Shown here: positions 16,041 through 22,074 of the stretch, in pieces
How the letters are laid out: each line of letters begins with the position of its first letter
Numbering within the stretch: position 1 is the stretch's first letter
Source: an uncultured Coriobacteriaceae bacterium
GTDB lineage: Bacteria; Actinomycetota; Coriobacteriia; Coriobacteriales; Atopobiaceae
DNA length: 26,228 nucleotides
NCBI GenBank assembly: GCA_900543875.1
Contig: UQSV01000023.1
Span: 1-26,228 of the forward strand
Direction: 5' to 3'
Translations under genes and position numbers: made by a program
Notes under the pieces: generated by a model
Database searches by the model: none
What the model was told of the DNA's origin: nothing
What the model saw: the letters and a program-made list of their open reading frames with translations, nothing else

Positions 16041-16155
16041 CCCCTGCGCCTCGCGAACGACAGGCCACCACGCCTCGGGTTGCGCGGCAGGCAGACGCAT
16101 GCCGCACATGTAGCACCAAGGCGCGCGATGCGGTCCCGGCCGCCAACTCAACAGC

Positions 16156-16992
16156 CTAGATCGTGACGCCGCTCGACCAGTCGCCGCCGGTCTTGGCCGC
16201 GCGGTTGCGCAGGTTCTGGATCGTGGCCTCCATGCCGTGGGGCGCGTAGCCGTCGTAGGTGCCCAGGTCCTGGGGGATGTAGGCCGCAAGGCTCATCTCG
16301 GCCGTCTGGTGCGGGTCTCGCGGTTCCTCTCCCGGCGTTGCGGCGTAGGCGCACACACGGGCGCCCTTGCCGCCCAGTTTGACCTCGTACTCGCTCGTGG
16401 GATCGTCGGGACGGTCCGCGCGGGCGTCGCGGCTAGTCCAGACAGGCTCGTAGCCGGCAATCGGCAGCTGCGTCAGGGCAAAGTCGAACAACGGCTGGCT
16501 ATCCGTTCGCAGGCGCACCTGCCCGCCAGGCGCCAGCACGCGGCGGTAGTCCATGAGACGCTCGAAGTTAACCGTGCGCTTGCCCGAGTCCTTCTTGCGC
16601 GGAAACGGCGTGGGAAAGTTGAGGTAGATGCACGCGAGCTCACCCGGAGCAAACATCTCGGTGACGCGCATGGCGTTTCCCGGCACAAAGACCACGTTAG
16701 CAAGCCCGCTCTCGCAGCCCGCCTGCGCGGCATAGGCAATGCAGATGGGCTCGGAGTCCATGCCAATAAACAGCACGTCGGGCTCACGACGGGCGGCCTC
16801 GACCATAAAGCCACCGCGCCCGCATCCCAGGTCGAGACGAACCTCGCGGAAGGGCGCGGCACCGCTCTTGCGGCACGCGGCAGCCCACAGGCCGCGCCAG
16901 CCATACGGGTTGGGCTCGATGGCCGCGGCATAGCGCTCGAGGCGCTCCTCGAGCACGAAGTTCTTGGGCAGGCGAATGTGCAGACCGTGCAT
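16156..16992 (-). CDS. trmB: TrmB-like tRNA (guanine-N7)-methyltransferase with atypical motif and C-terminal extension
   Basis: A 278-residue SAM-dependent methyltransferase, predicted to make m7G46 in tRNA. The SAM-binding motif is LDLGCGRGGFM, followed by DVLFIGMDSEP (acidic residue of the second strand) and NVVFVPGNAMRV. The TrmB core reads LNFPTPFPRKKD where most members have (S/P)DPWPKKRH, and SEYEVKLGGKG stands for the usual TEYEEKF block. About 55 residues beyond the normal end form an extension rich in polar residues. ATG 16992 is used (MHGLHIRLPKN), with GGGAG three bases upstream; the frame upstream is Ala/Gly/Arg-rich and unlikely to be coding. The divergence leaves room for a changed specificity. 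Confidence 0.82.
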   Translation of the reverse strand: MHGLHIRLPKNFVLEERLERYAAAIEPNPYGWRGLWAAACRKSGAAPFREVRLDLGCGRGGFMVEAARREPDVLFIGMDSEPICIAYAAQAGCESGLANVVFVPGNAMRVTEMFAPGELACIYLNFPTPFPRKKDSGKRTVNFERLMDYRRVLAPGGQVRLRTDSQPLFDFALTQLPIAGYEPVWTSRDARADRPDDPTSEYEVKLGGKGARVCAYAATPGEEPRDPHQTAEMSLAAYIPQDLGTYDGYAPHGMEATIQNLRNRAAKTGGDWSSGVTI

Positions 16993-17112
16993 GGGCTCCC
17001 ATATCTCTCGCGAGGCTTGCGCGGGCAGGCCGCCCGCGCCTCCAGCCGACGCGCCGGCGCAACGCCCGCGCCCAACCGGCGCGCAGACAGCCCACCAACG
17101 CATCCAATCAAC

Positions 17113-17130
17113 GCGGGCAACACTGCCCGC
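17113..17130. other. Short hairpin in the trmB upstream region
   Basis: GCGGGCA and TGCCCGC form a 7-bp stem with loop ACAC. The 304-bp gap 16993-17296 otherwise holds a repeated terminator at 17197-17234 and GC-rich sequence without a gene. A GATAAT hexamer on the minus strand near 17150 could belong to a trmB promoter, but no good -35 is seen. Confidence 0.4.
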
Positions 17131-17196
17131 GCGCTCAAACGCTCCCCATTATCAGGGCAAACGTGATCGAGCAGAGCCCGCGCGGGCAATACGCAC

Positions 17197-17234
17197 AAAA
17201 AGAGGCCCGCCGCAGCTCACAGCTGCGACGGGCC
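17197..17234 (-). terminator. Rho-independent terminator of the PTS IIA gene
   Basis: On the minus strand a 13-bp stem (GGCCCGTCGCAGC with GCTGCGGCGGGCC, loop TGTGA) contains one G-U pair and is followed by TCTTTTTGTG. The G-U pair exists only in minus-strand RNA, which agrees with the direction. It lies 62 bases after the IIA stop. Its 3' half and T run recur exactly at 21903-21930. Confidence 0.9.
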
Positions 17235-17296
17235 AACCAGCTCGAAAGAGGACGCCTGCAGGTGCCGCAGCACACCCGCACACGCCCTCAGCCCGG

Positions 17297-17779
17297 CTAC
17301 TTTGCCTCGTCCACGAAGTACTTGGCGATTGACTCGATGAGCCCCTCCTTGGTGACCTGCCTGAGCACCTCGGCAGCCCTCTGCTCGTCCATGAAGATGC
17401 CCATCAGGGACTGCAGAACCTGCACCTGTCCGCCATCGCGCAGGATGCCCAGGTTGATGACGATGCTGGCCTTGACCTCGTCGCCCAGCCCACCCATGGG
17501 CTGGAAGGCGATGGGCTCGCTCGGCCTCACCACGGCGATGTAGGGCTTGGCGATGTGCACCGGATCGGTGTGCGGAATCGCGATCTGGGCCGCCTCGCAG
17601 GCAAGGCCCGTGGGATAGTTGCGCTCGCGCTCGGAGATGGCCTCCTTCCACGTGCCGCGAATATAGCCCATGGGGGCAAGACGTGCCTCGAGCTTGTCGA
17701 ACAGCTCAAACGCATCCTTTGCCTCTATGTCAAAGAACACAAGATCGGGGTTGAACAGTTGCGCATCAACGGCCGCCAT
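17297..17779 (-). CDS. PTS sugar transporter subunit IIA (fructose/mannitol/galactitol type)
   Basis: A 160-residue cytoplasmic phosphocarrier of the PTS EIIA type-2 fold. The phosphorylated histidine is His70 in QIAIPHTDP, and GTWKEAISERERNYPTGL upstream is the usual block. It accepts phosphate from HPr and passes it to IIB Cys8. ATG 17779 has AAAGGAG seven bases before it; the frame extends upstream without a better start. It is the last gene of the PTS cluster but is separated from IIC by a small membrane-protein gene and two hairpins, so it may have its own promoter. The T-run terminator at 17197-17234 follows. The sugar is not determined. Confidence 0.9.
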   Translation of the reverse strand: MAAVDAQLFNPDLVFFDIEAKDAFELFDKLEARLAPMGYIRGTWKEAISERERNYPTGLACEAAQIAIPHTDPVHIAKPYIAVVRPSEPIAFQPMGGLGDEVKASIVINLGILRDGGQVQVLQSLMGIFMDEQRAAEVLRQVTKEGLIESIAKYFVDEAK

Positions 17780-17861
17780 TGACGCTCCTTTCTTTCGCTG
17801 TGTCGGCGTTTGGCGACCACGCGGGTCGACAAACGCGGGCATAGCGCACGCATACCATGCC

Positions 17862-17926
17862 GGGCGCCCTCGCAAACGGAGTCTCGGAGAAGAGAAGGAA
17901 AGCGAGACCCCGTTCGCGAGGGCGCC
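17862..17926 (-). terminator. Long hairpin between the membrane-protein gene and PTS IIA
   Basis: GGCGCCCTCGC...AACGG.GTCTCG pairs with CGAGAC.CCGTT.GCGAGGGCGCC around a 16-base purine-rich loop. Two positions that mismatch in + strand RNA become G-U pairs in minus-strand RNA, so it is built for minus transcripts. It starts 13 bases after the 17939 stop. No T run follows. Confidence 0.65.
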
Positions 17927-17938
17927 GGAAGGCGCACC

Positions 17939-18475
17939 CTACCTGCCGTCTTCCTGAGCCCAGCGCTCACGCGACCTCACACGCAGGCCGTCCGGGTCGA
18001 GACGAGCCTCGGTGTCGAGGAGGAAGCGGTACAGGGAAGCGGCATCGTCGCCGTCCGCGTCGCGCAAATCGGAACAGGGCAAGAAGAAGCGGCCACCCGT
18101 GAGGCCACCGCCATTGATGCGCGCGTAGGCGCGCATCCCCTGGCTCTCGCGCACGGCGAGGCTGCGGATGGCGGGGATGGGATACTCGTCGACGTGGCCA
18201 AAGGACTCGAACGCAACGTAGTACTTGCCCAGCGTCACGCGGCGCGGATAGGCGTGCGCCACCCAGGCGTTGAACATCGAGTAGACGGCCACCACAAAGA
18301 GAGCGCCCGTGAGAAGACGCAGCACGCCCGCCCAGAAGAGCAGCGCGCACGCGACGCATGCCACCACAGACACATAGGTGGGCAGCAGCACGTCAATGGC
18401 GTAGCGACGCCCATCGTAGGTGTAGGTGACGTCCTCGTCCGTGCGAACGACCTGACCAAACGAGCTTGTGGACAT
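17939..18475 (-). CDS. Small membrane protein, PH-domain-like C-terminus, function unknown
   Basis: A 178-residue protein that I cannot assign to a named family. After a polar N-terminus, two hydrophobic segments lie at about residues 29-50 and 52-76, joined by a very short turn, a helical hairpin in the membrane. The remaining hundred residues (VTLGKYYVAFESFGHVDEYP onward) are soluble, with alternating strands that recall bacterial PH-like domains attached to paired membrane helices; this is a weak resemblance. ATG 18475 is chosen for GGAGG four bases upstream. The gene lies between PTS IIC and IIA on the same strand, with a hairpin on each side, so it may be an unrelated insertion in the cluster. 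Confidence 0.75.
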   Translation of the reverse strand: MSTSSFGQVVRTDEDVTYTYDGRRYAIDVLLPTYVSVVACVACALLFWAGVLRLLTGALFVVAVYSMFNAWVAHAYPRRVTLGKYYVAFESFGHVDEYPIPAIRSLAVRESQGMRAYARINGGGLTGGRFFLPCSDLRDADGDDAASLYRFLLDTEARLDPDGLRVRSRERWAQEDGR

Positions 18476-18558
18476 GCTTCCTCCAAGAGACGGCGGACGC
18501 GAGCGCATCATGCGAGCGCGTAACAAAAGGGCGCGAGGCGAACAGGCCCCGCAGGGAA

Positions 18559-18596
18559 CCCGCCGCCAGGCCAGGGGACGTTGGCCTGGCGGCGGG
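18559..18596 (-). terminator. Hairpin after PTS IIC
   Basis: CCCGCCGCCAGGCCA (18559-18573) and its exact complement (18582-18596) give a perfect 15-bp stem with an 8-base loop, 25 bases after the IIC stop. There is no T run, so it may be a terminator or an mRNA-stabilising end. Confidence 0.65.
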
Positions 18597-18620
18597 CAGA
18601 AGGGGGAACGAGACGAGGCG

Positions 18621-20051
18621 CTAGGCCTGCTCGGAGGTGCCGGCGTGGAGCTCGGCGGCCTCCTTCATGATGCGCTGACGGTTCCACAGGCCCATGGCAA
18701 CGGCCACGACGCCGGTGACGACAACGCCCACGATCGGGTTGATGCTGCTGAGCAGCACGAAGACGCCAGACAGGGGGCTGCCGCCGTCGGACAGGACGGT
18801 CACGAGCGAGGAGCCGGCCACGCCGGTGTCGCCCACGGCACCCGCGATGTCAAAGCCAGCCTGCATGGCCGACTGCGTGATGAGCGGGGCAAGGGCCGTC
18901 GAGATGAGCAGCAGGCCCACGACGGAGACGAGGCCCACGATGAGACCACGGAAGCCGTTGCCCTTGCAGATGGGCACGGCCACGGCCAGCATGTAGGTGC
19001 CGGCGGTGAGGTCGACAAACGGCAGCGTCTGGTTGCCAAGCGGCTGCAGGATCAGGGCAAAGGCGACCATCAGCGGAATGAGGATCAGGGCCAGGGACAG
19101 CGTGGCGGGGTAGCCCACGGCAATGGCGGAGTCGAGGCCGATGTAGATGTTGCCGCGGTTCTTGACGCGCGTCTGGATGAAGTTCGAGGCGGCGTCGGAG
19201 ATGGGCATGAGGCCCTCCATGAGCAGGGAGGCCATGCGCGGGATGAGCACGAGCACGGCGCCCAGGGACACGCCCAGGGTCAGGACCTGCGTGATGGACC
19301 CGGCGACGTCGGAGCCGTCGAAGTAGGCGACGAAGCCGATGATGATGCCGATGATCGTGCCGATGAAGAGGGGCTCGCCAAAGACGCCGAACTTCTTCTG
19401 CATCTTCTCGATGTCGATGTCGATGTCACGAACGCCCGGGATGCGGTCGAGCACCCAGTTGATGGCCCAGGCAACCGGCGCGTAGGCCAGGCTGAAGCCC
19501 TGCGAAATCGAGACGCCCGGCATGTTCAGCGCCTTCTGGACGTCCTTGGCCGTGGCGTCGGCGAGAACGAGCAGGATGATCTCGTCGATGATCGCGGCGG
19601 CAAAACCCAGCGTGAGGTTGCCGGTAACGTTGGCCACGAGCGAGCCCACGAAGGCGAAGTGCCAGTAGTTCCAGATGTCGACGTTCACGGTCTGCGTGAA
19701 GTTGATGAGGACGAGCAGGATGTTGACCACGAGGCCAAGCGGGATGATGACCAGGCCAACCGCCGTGCCCAGGGCGATGGCGGCACCAGCGGGCCAGCCC
19801 ACGTCCATCACGGAAAGCTGCAGGCCAAAGCGTTTGATCATCTCCTGGACCGCCGGGCCGAGCGAGGACCCGAACAGCTGGTTGATGACAAGGTTCAGGC
19901 CAATGAAGCCCACGCCGACCAACAGGCCGGCCTTGAGGCTCTTGCCGAACCCGGCTCCCAGCGCGCAACCGATGATCGTGATGACGATGGGCATCATCAC
20001 CGACACACCGAGGCTCTGGAGGAAGCCAAAGAACGAGACGATGGCGTCCAT
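18621..20051 (-). CDS. PTS transporter subunit IIC, galactitol (GatC/EIIC-GAT) family
   Basis: A 476-residue membrane permease of the EIIC-GAT family that carries the sugar across the membrane during phosphorylation. The N-terminus (LQSLGVSVMMPIVITIIGC, then GAGFGKSLKAGLLVGVGFIG) is characteristic, and about 10-12 hydrophobic segments follow. ATG 20051 is selected because AAAGGAG lies four bases before it; 19 extra upstream codons run through hairpin sequence. It lies 153 bases after the IIB stop, a gap with two small hairpins. The family covers galactitol, arabitol and related polyols, and no sugar-specific catabolic gene is in the window, so the substrate is open. Confidence 0.92.
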   Translation of the reverse strand: MDAIVSFFGFLQSLGVSVMMPIVITIIGCALGAGFGKSLKAGLLVGVGFIGLNLVINQLFGSSLGPAVQEMIKRFGLQLSVMDVGWPAGAAIALGTAVGLVIIPLGLVVNILLVLINFTQTVNVDIWNYWHFAFVGSLVANVTGNLTLGFAAAIIDEIILLVLADATAKDVQKALNMPGVSISQGFSLAYAPVAWAINWVLDRIPGVRDIDIDIEKMQKKFGVFGEPLFIGTIIGIIIGFVAYFDGSDVAGSITQVLTLGVSLGAVLVLIPRMASLLMEGLMPISDAASNFIQTRVKNRGNIYIGLDSAIAVGYPATLSLALILIPLMVAFALILQPLGNQTLPFVDLTAGTYMLAVAVPICKGNGFRGLIVGLVSVVGLLLISTALAPLITQSAMQAGFDIAGAVGDTGVAGSSLVTVLSDGGSPLSGVFVLLSSINPIVGVVVTGVVAVAMGLWNRQRIMKEAAELHAGTSEQA

Positions 20052-20068
20052 ACTTCTCCTTTGCTTCT

Positions 20069-20106
20069 GCGGGAAAGCCCGCAAGCTTAAGCCACCCGCG
20101 GGTGGC
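20069..20106 (-). other. Paired small hairpins in the PTS IIB-IIC spacer
   Basis: GCGGG-AAAG-CCCGC (20069-20082) and the 16-base palindrome GCCACCCGCGGGTGGC (20091-20106) lie just before the IIC ribosome binding site. They may tune the IIB:IIC ratio or protect the mRNA. Neither has a T run. Confidence 0.45.
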
Positions 20107-20204
20107 ACCTACGGCCGATTTGGCACAGCGCTCCCCTATGCCGCCATGCCGCGGCCACACTCCGGCCGCCCGAGACGGCCCGATTGCCAAGTTGTTTGGA
20201 CTGG

Positions 20205-20492
20205 CTAGGCCTGCTTGCAGACCTCAAGGATCTGCTGCTCGGCCGCGGCCTTGCCAATGGTGGTGAGGAACGGCACGCCGTTCACGTACGGGCAGGCGAT
20301 GCCGGCGGGAGCCGCGGTGGTGGCAACCAGCAGCACGGCATCCTGGCACTGGCTGGGGGCCTCGGCGATGGAGCACTTCACGAGCTCGAACTTGCCGCCC
20401 ATGCCATTGGACTCGAGCAGGTCCTTGACCTTGCCCTCGACCGCAGTTGAGGTGGCAATGCCCGAGCCGCAGGCCACAACGATCTTCTTCAT
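20205..20492 (-). CDS. PTS sugar transporter subunit IIB (galactitol type)
   Basis: A 95-residue cytoplasmic phosphocarrier with the lactose/galactitol IIB fold. The phosphorylated residue is Cys8 in the loop VVACGSGIATST, after a first strand KKIVV. It takes phosphate from IIA His70 and passes it to the sugar bound in IIC. The start has GGAAGGTAG upstream. It is the first gene of the PTS cluster, transcribed from the AT-rich divergent region shared with the LacI gene; its promoter (TTGACC, 17 bp, TAAATC on the minus strand) spans a perfect palindrome. Length and motif are normal for the family. Confidence 0.92.
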   Translation of the reverse strand: MKKIVVACGSGIATSTAVEGKVKDLLESNGMGGKFELVKCSIAEAPSQCQDAVLLVATTAAPAGIACPYVNGVPFLTTIGKAAAEQQILEVCKQA

Positions 20493-20527
20493 GATTACTA
20501 CCTTCCTTTCGCTGCGATGCGCCTTGG

Positions 20528-20696
20528 CTAAACGTTTGGGCGCGTCAACTCATGGAAGGATTTAAACACATTGTTTAAATAGGTCAATAGTGTTTAAGGC
20601 GAAATGTTTAATTTGTTTAGCTGAATGGTAGTTTTACAGCCGTTTTAACTACTAAACACCCTTGCAAAGTGTTTAGTTAAATAGATAATCTAAACA
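20528..20696. promoter_or_regulatory. PTS promoter with a cluster of TGTTTA boxes and a LacI-like operator
   Basis: Eight TGTTTA/TAAACA hexamers lie within 134 bp (20563, 20572, 20591, 20605, 20614, 20653, 20670 and 20691) in an AT-rich island. Two pairs form perfect inverted repeats: ATTTAAACA-CAT-TGTTTAAAT (20560-20580) and ACTAAACA-N11-TGTTTAGT (20651-20677). The first lies between the -35 TTGACC (minus strand, 20582-20587) and the -10 TAAATC (20559-20564) of the IIB promoter. A separate CTAAACGTTTGG with a central CG (20528-20539) looks like a LacI-family operator. The adjacent LacI regulator is a natural candidate. Confidence 0.7.
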
Positions 20697-20726
20697 GGAG
20701 AGCAAGCCAGGGGCCCGCGAGGCCGC

Positions 20727-20735
20727 TGGTATACT
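20727..20735 (+). promoter_or_regulatory. Extended -10 promoter of the lacI-type gene
   Basis: TGGTATACT is an extended -10 element (TG, one base, TATACT), 48 bp before the ATG at 20784. No good -35 is seen, which is usual for extended -10 promoters. Confidence 0.5.
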
Positions 20736-20783
20736 CGGCATCAATAGGCTTACTACTTGTAAACGAACAACAGGTGAGAGGAC

Positions 20784-21794
20784 ATGGGCAAAGTCAGCAT
20801 CCGAGAGATCGCGCGCCGCACGGGCTACTCCCCCGCCACGGTCTCCAACGCACTCAACGGCAAGCAGACGGTCAGCAGTCGCACGGCCGGCATCGTGCTT
20901 GCGGAGGCAGAGCGCCTGGGCTACAGGCGCGAGGGAAAGCTCGACCACGTCCAGTTTGTCATAGCGCGCACCACGGGCCGCATCGTGGACGAGCAGCCCT
21001 TCAACCTCGCGGTCATCACGGGCGTGGAGGCAGAGGCGCGCAGGCACAACCTCACGACCTCCCTCACCACGCTCGACCTCTCGGACCACAAGGAGGCGCG
21101 CAAGCGCATCGCCGAGCTTTGCAGCGACCCCACGGGCGGCGTGGCGCTGCTTGCCACCGAGATGACCAACGATGACGACTACGCGCTGTTCGAGGACTCC
21201 AAGTCTCCCCTCGTGATGGTTGACGGCTGGAGCGACAAGCTCCCGTTCGATGCCGTGACCATAGCCAACGAGAGCGCCGCCTACCGCGCCACCGCCTTCT
21301 TGGCCGAGTGCGGCCACGAGAAGATCGGCTACCTCTCCGGAGACTTCAGGATCCGCAACTACCCTCTGCGCGAGCAGGGCTACCGCCACGTCCTGGACGA
21401 CGTGACGATTGAGTACGATCCAAGGTTCCGCCTGCTCGTGGGAACCACCTATGAGACGGCACAGGCCGACATCTGCGCCTGGCTCGACACCGACCCCGAG
21501 CTGCCCACGGCCTTCTTTGCCGACAACGACGTCGTGGCCGTAGCGGCCATCCGTGCCCTCACCTCGCGAGGCATCTCAGTGCCCGACGACGTTTCGATCA
21601 TGGGCTTCGACGACATCGACATGGCGCGCGCCACGACCCCGGCCCTCACGACCGTCCACGTGCCCCGCCAGGGCATGGGCGAGCTCGCCGTTCGCAACCT
21701 ACTCGAACAGGCCATGAACCCGCGCCACGTGCCAAGCGTGACGCAGGTGCACACGATGCTCGTAGAGCGCGAGAGCGTGCGGCACCTGATGTAG
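20784..21794 (+). CDS. LacI-family transcriptional regulator of the PTS cluster
   Basis: A 336-residue repressor. The N-terminal HTH and hinge (VSIREIARRTGYSPATVSNALNG, residues 4-26, then RLGYRREGKL) are typical of LacI proteins. The rest is a periplasmic-binding-like effector domain with GHEKIGYLSG (about 180), FFADNDVVAVAAIRAL and ISVPDDVSIMGFDDI toward the C-terminus. ATG 20784 has GGTGAGAGGAC just before it. It is divergent from the IIB gene, which suggests local control of the PTS, with a sugar or sugar phosphate as inducer. A strong hairpin follows at 21858. Confidence 0.93.
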   Translation: MGKVSIREIARRTGYSPATVSNALNGKQTVSSRTAGIVLAEAERLGYRREGKLDHVQFVIARTTGRIVDEQPFNLAVITGVEAEARRHNLTTSLTTLDLSDHKEARKRIAELCSDPTGGVALLATEMTNDDDYALFEDSKSPLVMVDGWSDKLPFDAVTIANESAAYRATAFLAECGHEKIGYLSGDFRIRNYPLREQGYRHVLDDVTIEYDPRFRLLVGTTYETAQADICAWLDTDPELPTAFFADNDVVAVAAIRALTSRGISVPDDVSIMGFDDIDMARATTPALTTVHVPRQGMGELAVRNLLEQAMNPRHVPSVTQVHTMLVERESVRHLM

Positions 21795-21857
21795 GCCCCG
21801 CACGTCTCGGCACAAAAGCGCCGCAGCAAAGCGATACGCGCGACACCGCAACAAGAA

Positions 21858-21894
21858 CGCCCGCCTGCCTCGACCATCCCGAGGCAGGCGGGCG
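21858..21894. terminator. Hairpin after the lacI-type gene
   Basis: CGCCCGCCTGCCTCG (21858-21872) and its exact complement (21880-21894) form a perfect 15-bp stem with a 7-base loop, 63 bases after the lacI stop. On the minus strand it is followed by the T-rich TTCTTGTTG, so it may also back up termination of the convergent phosphoketolase transcript. Confidence 0.7.
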
Positions 21895-21910
21895 CAACTG
21901 GGATACGCAC

Positions 21911-21949
21911 AAAAAGAGGCCCGCCGCAGCGCGTGGCTGCGGCGGGCCT
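21911..21949 (-). terminator. Rho-independent terminator downstream of phosphoketolase
   Basis: A perfect 14-bp stem (21917-21930 with 21936-21949, loop GCGTG on the + strand) is followed on the minus strand by CTTTTTGTG. It lies about 125 bases after the phosphoketolase stop. Bases 21903-21930 are identical to 17189-17216 at the PTS IIA terminator. Confidence 0.88.
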
Positions 21950-22017
21950 GATGCCGCACGTGGGAGCGTCGAGCGCAGAGCCCAACGCTCGACCGTACGG
22001 CTGGATGAGGGACCCAA

Positions 22018-22047
22018 GCTAGGGAGCTCCCCCCTGAGCTCCCTAGC
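22018..22047 (-). terminator. First hairpin after the phosphoketolase stop
   Basis: GCTAGGGAGCTC (22018-22029) and GAGCTCCCTAGC (22036-22047) form a perfect 12-bp stem with a 6-base loop, 27 bases after the stop codon. There is no T run, so it may stabilise the 3' end while the hairpin at 21911-21949 terminates. Confidence 0.55.
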
Positions 22048-22074
22048 CGGAATGCGTCCCGGGGAAACGCTTAC

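Noticed and set aside
14431..16146. N-terminally extended nadA starting near 16146
   Set aside because: The extra 200 codons run through the promoter, the tandem boxes and the non-coding repeat array. The start at 15531 has a good ribosome binding site and gives the normal protein length.
15568..16166. Open frames of 90-180 codons through the 52-bp repeat region
   Set aside because: The period is not a multiple of three, the peptides are not repetitive in any one frame, and no credible ribosome binding site precedes them.
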